Of a DNA stretch of 64,000 nucleotides, positions 1-12,132 are shown in pieces; position 1 is the stretch's first letter, and each line of letters starts with the position of its first letter. Under the pieces are notes generated by a model. The model did no database searches and was not told the origin of the DNA. It was given only the letters and a program-made list of their open reading frames with translations. Both the position numbers and the translations under genes were made by a program. Source of the DNA: Astragalus membranaceus (Eukaryota > Streptophyta > Magnoliopsida > Fabales > Fabaceae); the NCBI GenBank assembly GCA_039519185.1, contig CM076851.1, positions 48,590,751 to 48,654,750 on the forward strand, read 5' to 3'.

Positions 1-363
1 CGTCGACGGTTTGGTTCTTTCTTCTGCAGAAATGGATCCTCAATTTCCTCTCTAGTTACGCTGCAACCATATCGTAGCGTTGTGGATCCCGAACTCTGTT
101 TCTAAGGAACTCGCCATCAGCGTGGTGGACTCCTTCACCGTGCGAGACATCTGGCTCGATTTGGAGACACGCTTCAAACAACAAAATAGACCTCACATGT
201 TTCAACGCCTTCGCAATGTTGTGAGTTGCACGCAAGGTCCTACTTCTATCAACGCATATTACAACAAATTAACTCAAGACTCCATTGGAAGAACTCAGTG
301 AATTCATCCCTAACCATGGCTGCAACTGTGAAGGCTGTTGAGGCAAAATCCTTGGATAGGTTT
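1..363 (+). pseudogene. Ty1/copia gag, 5' fragment (interrupted)
   Basis: The frames encode the N-terminal half of a copia Gag (UBN2/retrotransposon gag type): an 'LWIPNSVSKELA' stretch, then 'DIWLDLETRF', 'QQNRPHMFQRLRNV' and 'QGPTSINAYYNKL', which follow the usual order of this family. The reading frame breaks near 299-301 and again around 339. After that, 'GCNCEGC' and 'VKAVEAKSL' are still readable in shifted frames. The rest of this Gag resumes at 14798, so an insertion of about 14.4 kb splits the gene. The left end of the element is outside the window. Gag is the particle-forming protein of the retrotransposon. This copy is dead. Confidence 0.8.
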
Positions 364-1732
364 TGATGGAAACAAACCTTTTTGATAAGTGTTTAAGTTC
401 TCTGACTCATTAGTGATGTAATGGATCTTCTTGAGTGACCTAAGTACAAGAACTATTCAATCAAATCTCAAGAAGGTAGTGTGCTAAGAAAGCACCACAT
501 GAGAAGGCTTAATTGATGCCTTCAAAAGACCTTTAGAAGTTTCTTCAAAAGGCACTTTAGAAGGCAGAGTTCAGAAGACACCTCAGAAGCTTCTCAAGCA
601 TAAAAGTCACATGGTCATACCTTCTCAGTGTTTAGAATAAATTATGAAGGTTAACATTAGTCTTAGAAGATATGGAATCAGATTTAAGAAGCTTTCAAAA
701 TGGAAAAAGTCGAGTTCAGAAGGTCTAAAGGGAAGCTGTCAAATTGCTGCAGAAAGTAGAAAAAACAACTGTAAATGCTGCAGAATGCAGAAAAGTGCAG
801 CAAATTTTTGGAAAAAAGTCCCAACGGTTATAAACCACTATATTGACTATCAAGACCATTTCCAACGACTCTTTTGGGTTAAAACCTCTATAAATACCTC
901 ATGGAAGACCACATTCAAGGTGTGAGAGTTGGTGGTAAGCTTGGGTGAATATTTCCTATCATATAGCTTCTAAGGAAGCTTCTCAAGTAGCTTCTGAAGC
1001 ACCTCTCTTCTCTCAACCATACTCAATGCTCTTCAAAGTTTTTATGGGAACATTTCTGAGTATGTTCGTAGCTTTGGAGATTATATCTTGATAGAAACCA
1101 TCTTTCAACCCAAGCTATTGTATTCCCAAATAAAACTCAAACACTATCTTATCATTGTACCTTCTTAACATGACATATATTTGCTGGATTGTTAATGAAG
1201 AAACCAAAGTAGGTTCTTAGGGGTTTGTACCTTACTAACATGACATTGGTTGCTTGATTGTTAAAGAAGATATCTAAGATGTTTCTTAGGGGTATCACAG
1301 TAGCTAGATCTGTGGAAGAAAACTAGTGATATAATATATAGAGATGTAGAAGAAAACTATCAAGTGCTTTGGCATGTGATTGACTTGTAAATGTAAACTA
1401 TTTGAAAAATAGTGAAAATACTCATTAGATGTGGGGAGTGGATGTAGTTCTTGTTGATTGGGATGAACCACTATACTTTTCTTGTGTTATTTATTATTTT
1501 CTCATAGTTTATCACTCACAACACTTTGCCTTTGGGAGAAAACATCTTCTACACTATTGTAAGAAGACTACTTTGAAAAGGCTTCTTACAATTTCAGATT
1601 GAATCTTCTTGAACTATTACTTCATAAACACCACAACATCCTATATCTTCCTAACCAAGCATTTACCTTACAAAACATCATCACAAGTGTGACAAGCATG
1701 AAGCCCATTTACACACCTCTTATCAAAGTACC
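364..1732 (+). mobile_element. Probable solo LTR, left part (split by the Ogre-like element)
   Basis: This stretch has no coding capacity and interrupts the copia gag. It begins TGATGGAAAC, has an LTR-like TATA box at 889-896 (TATAAATA) and continues after the Ogre-like element at 14527-14797, where it would end ...ATCTCA. The flanks are GGTTT (359-363) and GCTTT (14798-14802), a possible 5-bp target duplication with one mismatch. Total length would be about 1.64 kb, in the range of Sirevirus/Maximus-like LTRs. I could not confirm the family. It might instead be a larger degenerate insertion. Confidence 0.45.
889..896 (+). promoter_or_regulatory. TATA box of the solo LTR
   Basis: TATAAATA sits about 525 bp into the presumed LTR, in a 'ctcTATAAATAcc' context, which is typical of plant LTR promoters. 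Transcription would start roughly 25-35 bp downstream. Function is inferred. Confidence 0.4.
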
Positions 1733-2210
1733 TGTCATACCCTAATTTTGTCCGACTAATTGAAAAATCCTAAAATTTTTATTCTCGTCGTTTTAATCGT
1801 ACGCGTATCTTTTACGTTCGTCGTACGTTTATTTTGGTGCTCGTTTCTTGTTGTTATTGCTTGTTGTAATAAAAATAAATAAAATGTAACACAAAATCAG
1901 CTGAATAGCCCAAAGTTTATATTATTACATAACAAGTCCTTTTACACATATGGACGGAAACAACAAAAGGCAAATAATACAAAGTTTTTAAAACAAAATT
2001 CAAAAAAAAAAATAAGAAGGAGGCGCAGCTGCTGGCTGCCCTAGCTGGGGTTTTTTTTTCCCTCAATGGCTGTTCTTTTGCGCCACCTATGGCCAGCTAG
2101 CTTTTGTCCTTGATCCTTATCCAATCGCTGTCCTTTTGATTCTGCCTCAAATGCTGTCCTTTTTGCTGACCGTCCTTTTTGATTCCTCATCTCCATCACA
2201 CCAATTCACC

Positions 2211-2218
2211 TATAAAAA
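2211..2218 (+). promoter_or_regulatory. TATA box of the Ogre 5' LTR
   Basis: TATAAAAA lies 478 bp into the LTR, within 'ttcaccTATAAAAAccaag'. The same motif is at 12125-12132 in the partner LTR. It probably marks the U3/R boundary region. Confidence 0.55.
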
Positions 2219-2350
2219 CCAAGCAACAATGAACAGTAAAAGGAGGAGAAAACGAGAACAGAAGGGAGGCAGAGAAAGATACCCACACAGTCACTGAAAT
2301 AAAGACCAAAACCAAAAAAAATCAGAAATCAGAAAAGAAAACAAAAGAGC

Positions 2351-3002
2351 TTGAAACTCCGGCCACCAAGTGGTGGTCACCACTGTCAGCGACCACCACC
2401 AAACGCCACCCACACCACATCACCGCCACCCATCAACCGAACCACCATCACCTTAGCCACCCTTAACCACCGTCAGGACCACCGTAGCCACAACCACTAC
2501 CACTCAACCCCCAAACCAAGACCACCACGCCTCCGCGGCTCTACCATGGCGTTCGTCGCCGTCACTGAAGCACCACCATCGACGCACTACCACCGTCGCC
2601 GTCGGCTTCGCAACCACCACGTTCCTCTCTCCAAAATACCCAAGGTCACCATCCCAAAACCATCGCTCCACCACCATAACCTCTCATCGCCCTTAACCCA
2701 CATCATCGCCGTCGTCAACCACGAACCTCACTCCCTTCGCATCCTTCCTTCACTCTGTCTTCGCGTCTCTGGCCAACATCACCGCCTTCGCGTGAGCTCT
2801 TCCCCTACGCCACCGCGAGTAGCAGGTTGCCTTCGCGACGGTGCTCCCTCCTCCACAGCGACGGACCGGCGAGTTCCCATCCACCTTCGCGAAGACCCTC
2901 CAGTTCCGTCGCAGGTTCCAGTTCTTCTCCCTCTGGTTTCGTCTCTCCGTCGTCGCTCCCTTTCTCTCTTGCCGGAAATCTCTCTCTCTCGCCGGATTTC
3001 GC

Positions 3003-3058
<56 letters not shown>

Positions 3059-3091
3059 TGTTTCCAGAAGCTGCGCATGAGAGGTGAGTAA
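2351..3091 (+). other. His/Pro/Arg-rich open frame in the Ogre LTR (doubtful gene)
   Basis: This 246-codon open frame begins at a non-ATG codon. It encodes a low-complexity His/Pro/Thr/Arg-rich sequence ('PPPNATHTTSPPP', 'HHRRRR'-like runs) and ends in Ser-Leu repeats from the CT microsatellite. The partner LTR keeps a related frame at 12143-12712, but its end differs by a frameshift. The length probably reflects GC-rich composition without stops. No domain is recognisable. I list it because it is the longest frame in this element. Confidence 0.2.
3005..3053. repeat. (CT)n microsatellite
   Basis: An uninterrupted run of about 24 CT units in the 5' LTR. The orthologous run in the 3' LTR is at about 12921-12972. 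Confidence 0.95.
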
Positions 3092-3457
3092 AAAGAAATT
3101 AGGGTTTTGTTTCAGTTGAATTTTGGATAAATAGACTAGGTTTCATTTTATTTTAATTTTATTTTTTTTAATCAGATTATTCCTTGCACCACCGTTTTTT
3201 GATAACTCACACTCCCCACGCAAGCCCATTCTTTCTCGTAGCCTAGTTTGCAGAAACAAGCTAGGCCTGCTGTTCGCACCCCCTCCGTTTCGTTATACAC
3301 CCCCAACGAAAGCCCATCCTTTAAGCGCAGCCCAGTTCACAGAAAATGAACTGGGCTCGCTAACTGCATCCCCAGTTTCCATAATACGACCCCCTGTTTC
3401 TAATTGCACCCTTTTCTTTTATTTTGACAACCCACCTCGTTATTTCTTTTTTTTGGG

Positions 3458-3685
3458 ACTAAGTCGGCCGTACGGCCGGGTTAGTCGCCGTTTTAGGATG
3501 AATAAGCTGTACGGCTCAAGAGTCCTAAAATACCTATTGAAAAGAAATAATACAAATATACAAATCATTCTTTCTCCTAAAAAAATTAAATTTTCAAAAA
3601 ATAAGGGATTAAGTCGACTGTACAGTCGGGTTAGTCATCGTTCTAGGACGAATGAGCTGTACAGCTCCAAATGTCCTAAAACCCC
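3458..3685. repeat. Two palindrome-cored repeat units in the LTR
   Basis: Two imperfect units of about 145 bp each read 'aagtcg-(palindrome)-gggttagtc...aggacgaat(a)agctgtac'. The core of unit 1 is the perfect palindrome CGGCCGTACGGCCG. The core of unit 2 is CGACTGTACAGTCG, also palindromic. The sequence changed but the symmetry was kept. Four units are present at the matching place in the 3' LTR. Confidence 0.8.
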
Positions 3686-3770
3686 TATATTAAAAACACA
3701 AATCAACAAAACTTTTTCTACCCTAGAACTACGTAGCCTTTGATTCTCTAGAGCCCTAGCGCTCCGGCGT

Positions 3771-3835
3771 TCCTTCAGACCCCCAGTGGTTCTTCAGAGC
3801 CCTAGCGCTCCTTCAGACCAACAATGGTCCATCAA
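3771..3835. repeat. CCTTCAG-type short repeats in the LTR
   Basis: Units of about 20 bp alternate 'ccttcagacccccagtgg' and 'ttcagagccctagcgct'. The same repeat family forms a longer array near the 3' end of the internal region (about 10536-11062) and recurs in the 3' LTR at about 14024-14095. Confidence 0.7.
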
Positions 3836-4268
3836 CACAGTTCAAAAGTCCTAGAACCCCTAAATAAAAACACCAACCAACAAAATTTTTCTACCAAGAA
3901 CTACGTAGCTTTGATTTCTCCATCGCACCTGGAGATACGTAGGAGCGGGGGGGCCCACTCCTCTCAAGCACAAAAAACTAAAATTTTTATTAAGTCTTTT
4001 TCTTTCAATAAAAGGGTAAAAATTAACATTTTCAAAATTAACATTTTTTCCTACAACTGATTAGCAGGTAACCTTCCTTACGAAGGATGTCGTGGGGGTG
4101 CTAACACCTTCCCCATGCACAACCGACTCCCGAACCCTAATCTGGTCTCAAGGACCTTTATCCATTCCAAAGGGATTTACCGATGTTTGCCCTAAAAATT
4201 AAACGTTGGTGGCGGCTTCATTTTTGAACCTTAGAGGAATCCTCACCCGGATTTTTCGGTCGCTACAG

Positions 4269-4290
4269 CTGGCGACTCCACTGGGGATCA
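4269..4290 (+). other. Primer-binding site of the Ogre-like element
   Basis: TGGCGACTCCACTGGGGA starts two bases after the 5' LTR. Ogre elements are known to use a tRNA-Arg-type primer site with this kind of sequence. I did not check complementarity to a specific tRNA. Confidence 0.7.
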
Positions 4291-7200
4291 TTTTAGAGAG
4301 TCAAGCCTAGTCTAATTAGTTGTAGGATTAATTGTTGATTTAATGTTTATTTTTACCCTATCCTTTTGTCTTTTATTCTTGCATATTATATTATTTTCAT
4401 GTGATATGTAAACCTTAGGATAGAAGACCATTATGTTTGTATATGTGATTATTCTTTTATTGCCAATTATATTCTTTTATTTATATAAACCCTAGGGTAG
4501 AAGACTATTATTGTTGTATATGTGTTTGTTTGTTTTGCAGCTTGGGGGGTATGTTTGACATTTTGCTCCCACACACTCTTCACTATCACACTTCTGCACA
4601 CACGTGAGTATAGTCCTATACCCGGACTAGAGCATACCCTAAGTTAGAACGAGACCGCGTAGTGATGGCCTACTGGATGTACGTCCTGTTGGGTGGTCAC
4701 GAAAGTCTCACCTAGAGTTTGGTCCCTTTTGAGGATGCTATCACTTCTAATAGCTTGCCTATTGTCGCGATTAGCGTTCTTAACTGGGGTCGTTGGCTCT
4801 AGGAACCTCTTGAGGACCTTGTAGAGCTACCCTTTGAAAGGTTCACTTAGTAGAAAAAATATTAGATCTATTCCTAAGGAAACCCTTCTGGGACACAAAG
4901 GAGCTTAATATTCATGCATTCAAACAAATACTAGTGCATTTTTTCCCCATTTTCTTGAAAAAAATAAAACAAAAATCATATTTTATTTTAGCACCTATTC
5001 TTATTTTTCTTCTTCTTTGCATATCACATAAATAAATATAAAAACATCTCATTTTGCATGCATTTCAATGAGCGCCGGGGAATTACAAAACTTTTTACAG
5101 TGTGGGTGACGCAAGTGTAAAAAAGACCATTTGAAAGTCAGACCACCAGAATCGTACTTTAATAAAAAGTTTTGGATTCCCCGACGAGATGAATAAAACC
5201 ATACATTCACATCTCACGCACATTCATTCATTCATTCATTCAAAGGCGAACTGGTTCATCAATACTCATGCATCTGTTTTCCGGTTCCAAAAACAACAAA
5301 AATATTCAAAATCATGTCAAGCATCATGTTTTCTTTCCTTTCTATGCATAAAAAAAATCACTGCGAGTGTCATGCTTTTCATTTCCTCGCACAAAAAAGA
5401 GTAATTTTTAGTCATATAACATGAGCATCTCAACATGCACTGACATTCATACATAATCATTCAAAATCATTATCACATAGCGTAGGCATCACATCATTTT
5501 TAAAGTCATAAATTACATTTCAAAAAACATAACATTCATGCATCATTTTCCCTCATGTTGTCATCCTAATTTAAATGCATACACTCCATGTTCGTGTATC
5601 ATTTTCCCAAATAAAATAAAAAATCACTTCATTATAATTGTATAATTCGTCATCGAATAAATCAAAAATAAGAGTCTGCATACATGCATTTGCATTTTCC
5701 ATACATATCCGTCATCATGGGCATTTTATATTTTGCTAGAAAATAAAAAATCACCATAGAACGAATCACTCATTTTCATATACATCTCGTTCTCATGGTA
5801 CTAACATGCATATCATCATCATCCAAAAAAACAAAGACACTACATATTTGCCCAACTTGCATCATCTTGCATACTCATATAGAAAAAATATACTATATTC
5901 ATTACTCCTCTTCGTGCAAAAAAATATAAAAATAAAAACAAAAGCTCTTCATTCTTAACCACCTCGAATGCATTAGTCATCTTGCATGCATCATTTCCAA
6001 ATAAAAGAAAATAAAAAAATAATGCCACTTTCTTGCATTATTCATCAGCATATTGCAATGCCTCCGAAAAATCATTTTTGGATAGTCAATCTTTTCAAGT
6101 GATCATTCACATTCCATGCATCTGCATCATGCATTACTTTTTTTTTCTTCTAAAAAAAAGAGGAGAGAATAGAAAAAACCACGAGGACAATTAAAAAAAT
6201 TGTGATAAACCTTGGAATATCTCATTTAGCATGCACTTCCATTCACAAAAAATCATCATCAAATAATGTAGACATTTCATCATTTGCAACATCATGAGAT
6301 GCATGTAAAAACATATCATTCATACATCATTTCACTCATCCTAATAAATAAAAAAACCGCTGTTTCATCGATCATTCATACGTCGTTTCATTCCCCGTTT
6401 CAGCATGCATCATTTCACAAAAATTATGTCATTATTTTTGATACATAAATGAGGCCCTGCATCAGTCACATGCTGTATTGCCCCCAAAAAAATCATTTAG
6501 AATAATTGGTCTTTCCAAGTGATCATTGATGCACGCATTTCATGCATTTGCATCATGCATATTTATCACCACATGTTCCTTCATGCATTAGGACACGGGG
6601 GGCATGTAATTTGATTATCCCCATTGCATACGCATAGTTAATATTTTTTTTTTAAAAAAAACATCATGCATTCATAATAGAATAAAGTCGTTGGTCCCTT
6701 CAAGTGATCAGTTCCTCCATGCATTTCATACATTGCATTTTCATCGTACATATCCATCATCATGTGTTCATTCATACGTTACATTCCAAAAAAAGGGAGA
6801 AAAAAACGTAACAGTATTTCATTATTCTTTCATCATTCATCATCAATTGAAAAATGTTTGCATCATTATCATGTTGCAAAGTCATTTACAATAATTGTTT
6901 CTTTGCATACTTGACATAGCATTTCATTAGAGTCAAACAATCATTTTTCACTGCATGTGTCGTTTTCTAGGAGAAAAAAAACAAAAAACATGTCATCACT
7001 CTTTTCATGCATCATTGAGCATCAATGAGAAACTTTGCACCTGTTACATGCAGCATTGTCTCTTAAAAACCAAAATCCTGTAAAATAATTATTCATTTGA
7101 ACATCTTAGATGTCACTGGAGTCAAACAATCACATGCATTTCATGCACTTACATCTTCATCATCCATTTCCATCATCATGTATCAGTTCATCTATCACAT

Positions 7201-10200
7201 TTTGTCTCATTTTCTAAAAAAAAACCATGAGCATATTTTTTTTTCAAAAATTGATGAGATGAGGCGAAATTGATTATTCTTCTTTGGAAAAGTTTAGGTT
7301 AGCTACAAACTCAATGTTTTTTCAGACACCCAACTTTCAAAAAAGGAAGTTATTCACTTTTTGCAGCTCGTTCACAATTTTTCTTCAGCAAAATGACGCA
7401 TCTCATTAGTCCCATGACAAATGATCTAAATGGTCCATTTTGTTAACTAATGTGTTATCAAAAATTTCTCCTATCATGTCGCTGACTATGTTAACTCTCT
7501 TTGAAGCATTCGTATAGTGAACTTGTATGCAACACGCATTTACTCTTGTTTGAGTCAGCTATTGTCCATATCTTTCCCATCATCATTCCTTGTTTATGTC
7601 CAGTCCCACCCTGACCATCCCATAAGGTGCATATTCTCCACACAAGTACCTAGTTAACCATTTGGTTTGTTCCCAATGATGAAATTTCATGAGCTAACAC
7701 TTTAGGCCCCAAGCTGGGGCAAATTTGTGATCACTAGATATCTTGTAAACATTGTATTTCCTTGATGTAAGTCCTTTGCAAAAAAAAAATCAAATAAGCC
7801 TGTTAGGTTGAAAACTCGCAAGAGCAGCCTAAGCAAAAAATTAGGGCAAATAAAAGAAATAAAGAGAAAAAGAGCGGATATATAAAAATAAATAATTTTT
7901 GTCCTTGAATTAATTTTTGAGAAAAACAAGCAATCATGATTTGAAATGAAGTTTGGTCGTCTTCCCGTATCCTAAAAAAAAGGTTCTTTACTACCCCTTT
8001 GAGCAAAAAAAAAAATCAAAGAATCTTTCAGCCACCCTAGACAAGGATCAATTCCACATCAAAAATGGTGTGTCATTTTTATCAGCTCACTCTACTAAAA
8101 AAAGAAAAAAGATCACAAAAAATGTGAAATTCAAAAAAGAGGATTAAAAAAGAAATCCTCAAAAAGAAAAAAGCAAAAGTAGTAGAAATTGTGAGCCGAT
8201 ACATAATATCACCAAACACAGAAGATATCCTTGTCCGAATAAACCCACAAACACCTCCTTAGGCCGAATTATCATTTCTTCCACAAAACCCAAATCATTG
8301 GCCTCAAACACTTCTCTGAACCTACTTATCTTTTTAAAAGGTCATCGCATCAATAAACCATCAAACACCTCTCTGAGCCTATTTGAGCCTATACTCCACA
8401 ACCCCATAACCATTGACCACGTTATAAACCTTTCTTTCATAAACCTCTAAACACTGGCCACATTACAAAGACCATGCTGATCTGTGGCTGATCACTTTCA
8501 TTTTCTCAAAGATTTAATTTTAGGACAAGTAAGTTTATTTATTTACAATATATTTGCTCAAAAAAATCAAAACAAGAGGATAAAAAAAAGAGAAAAAAAA
8601 AGAAAAAAAACCCAAAGGGCTTGCACTCCAATATTCATTCAAATCGCACTGATATCAAGACAAGGTTTAGTGATCACCAATTGAAATTTTCATCGTATCA
8701 AAAACTCAGGATTATCATAGTCCGTGGGAGTCACCTTCAAAGGGCCAAAAGTTTGGACTAAGACCATCACCTAGATCACAAATGGGGCATACCTTTCACC
8801 TTTCATGCTTCTTGAACTTGGAAGATGTCCGGCATCCATCCCATTCATATACCCCATCCAATCCATACGACCTATTCCAAAGACCCATGACCCTAACTCA
8901 GTTACCTTTCATAACCCCACTAAAAGCAATCATTTAAATATCATTCCAAAGTGGGACAATCCCGTCACTCTTCACTTCACCTAAAGCCGGGGAAATTCGC
9001 CCTACACCCATCTCATCCCCTTGTCATATCCACATCCACAAAACCATGCCGAGGCATCTTCTCAACCCATTATCCTAAACACAACCTTTCGCAATGTTAC
9101 TCCAGTTGGGGCAACCTTGCTCTCGTCAAGATTGGGGCAACACTAAACGTCATGGGTTGAGACAGAATCTCTTGTTTGCCACCCTTCATTCCAATGTCAT
9201 GGTATTCCCAATTCATTACCTCCTCTACACCCCATGTTGTTGTCACCACTAGACAGGGGGCAAGTTATGCATTCACCGCCATCGACTATGATAGGGCAGT
9301 CCCACATTTCTTGAGTTGGGGAGAACCTACCTTTCATGACATTGGCAAAAACCTACCATTCCTCCCCTCACGTGTCAAATCTGTCCATACCCCGAGTCAA
9401 CTGACTCATTCATCTGTATTGGCACTACTCTACATGTTCACTAAAACAATGCTTCAAAGAGAGAGAACACAAGTTAATAATGTGACGCTGAACACTCACT
9501 CTGTTAACTTTGTGGAACTAAAATTCAGTCAATCATGGGACACCGTAAGGGAAGAACAACGTGAACGAGTCTGTAAATACAGTCAAGTACGGTTGCACAT
9601 TAGTGACTGTAAACAACAACCTTGAGATTGCAAAAGCTTGAATTCAAATCAAATCCAATTTTTTTCCAAGGAACGATTATTGCAAAATATTCACTTCTGT
9701 GCCTCCTGCATCAAAAGCCTCATCTCTCATCATTACAAAAATCTTTCTGCATCATCAATAAAATCATAGCATAAATCATCCCGCCATACAACCATGCATC
9801 CAATAAGTGATGATTCCAATGCATCCACTTCTCAATTTCTCGCATAAAAAAAATCTTTTTCTCATCTCAAAAACCGCAAAAATGCATCATCAATAAAGCA
9901 TACCATACATTTCATTCCACCATGCAAACATGCACCTACCATGGCACCTGCATCAAAGCATTACATTTGCATTTGCACGTCATCTGCACTCACATATACT
10001 ACTTATCAGTTTTTTCGACCAGCTTCAGCATCCATTGTTCATGGGCCTCTGTAGTTCATTTGTTTCCACATTGCGCATACATGACATTGCATGCATGCAC
10101 ACACACGACATTTTTTTACTTCGATAGACGTGCCAAGCGTCTGTCTCGTCGTTGATAAAAATATTTCTACATCACAAATTATATCATTGTACCATGCATT

Positions 10201-10535
10201 CACGTGTCTTCCTTTATCCACCATAGCAGTTGCATCAAAGCATTACATTTGCATCATTCACATTTCATACATTTATCATGTACCAAGAAAAGAAGCAAAA
10301 AAAGGAAAAGAAGAAAAAAGCAAAAAAGGCAAATAAGAAAAAATCTCTTTACATTCATTCATTCCACCTAAAATCAATCATTACAGATGCATACATTACA
10401 GGCATATGACCCGTTGCTCTCTAATCGACTTCAAGTGTCGATCCTAATTACTTCCACTTCTTATGTCAATGCGACAAGCGTTGAATCTTATATCAAACAC
10501 CAGATCGCAGTGTTAGCACAGAGTCTAGCATAGAT

Positions 10536-11062
10536 CCTTCAGACCAGTTTGGTCCTTCAGTTCAGTTCGAATTAACACGTCAAAGTGACGGCTTCGAACT
10601 CTACCTTCAGATCTTAACGTCGCCACTGAGCGCGGCAGATCCTTCAGACCCCCAGAGGTCCTTCAGATTAGCTGTGTCTACCTAAGACATAATGGACATC
10701 CTTCGTGGTCAACATATCAGTTCTAGATCTGATCTTGACCCTCACGGCAGCATCGACGTAGGTCACCCTCAGACTGTTTTATTAGTACCATAGCTAGTTG
10801 CAGTCCATCAGACCATTTTGGTCCATCAGGCCCAGGCAGCCTTTCAGACCCACCGGTCCTTCAGTTTAATTCAAATCAATGCGCCAAGCATGAACTGCGA
10901 ATTAGACCCTCAGATCATTATGCCGACACTTCAGAGCATCGATCCTTCAGACTCCCAGTAGTCATTCAGAGCCCTAGTGCTCTCTCAGATCCCCAATGAT
11001 CCTTCAGAGCCCCGGTGCTCCTCCAGACCCGCAGTGGTCCTTCAGAGCCCCAGTACTCCTTC
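10536..11062. repeat. CCTTCAG-rich tandem repeat array
   Basis: More than fifteen imperfect copies of a roughly 20-bp unit ('ccttcagacccccagtggt' and 'ccttcagagccccagtgct' variants) are interleaved with 'aattaacacgtcaaagtgacgg'-like spacers. The same units occur inside both LTRs. Confidence 0.75.
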
Positions 11063-11215
11063 TTTATTCCTTTCTCGTCGATGCCCCGAGTGTTAACCGT
11101 TCTCTGTTAATTCTCAAACTCTACACTTTTCTACTAAAAGGACAAAATTAGCATTTGTCTTATCTTTATTTCTATTCCTACTATGAAAACCCTCCAGTTA
11201 ATCTACGGAATATAA

Positions 11216-11230
11216 ATAAAGAGGGGCAAC
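11216..11230 (+). other. Polypurine tract of the Ogre-like element
   Basis: AAATAAAGAGGGGCAAC directly precedes the 3' LTR start TGTCATACC. It is the expected plus-strand primer position. Confidence 0.75.
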
Positions 11231-11425
11231 TGTCATACCCTAATTTTGTCCGACTAATTGAAAAATCCCAAAAATTTTATTCTCGTCGTTTTAATCGTAC
11301 GCGTATCTTTTACGTTCGTCGTACGTTTATTTTGGTGCTCGTTTCTTGTTGTTATTGCTTGTTGTAATAAAATATAAAAATAACTAAAATGTAATACAAA
11401 ATCAGCTGAATAGCCAAAGTTTTTA

Positions 11426-11831
11426 GGGTTAAATATGTTTTTAGTCCCTACAAAATCGGCTCCTTTTAAGTTTAGTCCCTACATTAACGAAATGGGCGTT
11501 TTGGTCCCTACATTTTTTTTCCGTTTTCATTAATAGTCCCTGTCGTTAAATCCATCTGATTAGGCTTTTTTTATTTAGGGTAAAATATGTTTTTGGTCCC
11601 TACAAAATTGGGTCATTCTAAGTTTAGTCCCTACATTAACGAAATAGGTGTTTTGGTCCCTATCTTTTTAACAGCCACGTCACATTTCTGTTGACTGATC
11701 AGATGGATTTAACGACAGGGACTATTAATGAAAACGGAAAAAAAATGTAGGGACCAAAACGCCTATTTCGTTAATGTAGGGACTAAAAACGAAAACCGAA
11801 ATTTTATAGGGACCAAAAACATATTTAACCC
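11426..11831. mobile_element. Mutator-type MITE with 9-bp target duplication
   Basis: The element begins GGGTTAAATATG and ends CATATTTAACCC, with inverted arms of about 135-140 bp (11426-11565 pairs with about 11698-11831). It is flanked by the 9-bp duplication AAGTTTTTA (11417-11425 and 11832-11840), which is characteristic of Mutator-like elements. The other Ogre LTR shows the empty site. The loop (about 11578-11670) contains a second, same-direction copy of the start of the left arm. There is no coding capacity. Confidence 0.85.
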
Positions 11832-12124
11832 AAGTTTTTATTATTACATAACCAAGTCATTTTACACATATGGACGGAAACAACAAAAGGCAAATAATAC
11901 AAAGTTTTTAAAACAAAATTCAAAAAAAAAAAGGAGGCGCAGCTGCTGGCTGCCCTAGCTAGGGTTTTTTCCCCCTCACTGGATGTCCTTTTGCGCCACC
12001 TATGGCCAGCTAGCTTTTTGTCCTTGATCCATATCCAATCGCTGTCCTTTTGATTCTGCCTCAAATGCTGTCCTTTTTGCTGACCGTCCTTTTTGATTCC
12101 TCACCTCCATAACACCAATTCACC

Positions 12125-12132
12125 TATAAAAA
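12125..12132 (+). promoter_or_regulatory. TATA box of the Ogre 3' LTR
   Basis: TATAAAAA in the same context as at 2211-2218. It could drive read-out into the flanking sequence. Confidence 0.5.

Larger units (their letters stand above)
1733..4267 (+). repeat. Ogre-like 5' LTR
   Basis: This 2,535-bp direct repeat has its partner at 11231-14521. It starts TGTCATACCC and ends CGCTACA, immediately before the primer-binding site. It contains a TATA box, a His/Pro-rich open frame, a CT microsatellite and two palindrome-cored units (around 3464 and 3610). It is shorter than its partner because it lacks the 406-bp MITE and two of the four palindrome units. Confidence 0.9.
4268..11230 (+). other. Non-coding internal region of the Ogre-like element
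   Basis: This contains the primer-binding site, a leader of about 0.9 kb typical of Ogre, and then about 5 kb of AT-rich sequence dominated by 'cat/atgcat' words (5200-7250 and 9700-10400). A stretch around 7680-9620 resembles the 3' untranslated part of Ogre ('ccccaagctggggcaaa'). A 149-codon frame at 9176-9625 has no recognisable domain and no support as a gene. There is a short (CATT)n run at about 5221-5242. I see no retroviral protein motif in any frame. Confidence 0.75.

Noticed and set aside
2779..3078. Minus-strand Arg-Glu-rich open frames (also 12618-12975 and 23564-24208)
   Set aside because: They are translations of the CT/GA microsatellites and GC-rich LTR sequence, with no domain or start context.
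5200..7250. A satellite array in the 'catgcat'-rich stretch
   Set aside because: The words recur without a fixed period, so it is simple AT-rich sequence and not a tandem satellite.
9176..9625. 149-codon frame in the Ogre-like element
   Set aside because: No recognisable domain, and it lies in sequence typical of the Ogre 3' untranslated part. A chance frame is more likely.
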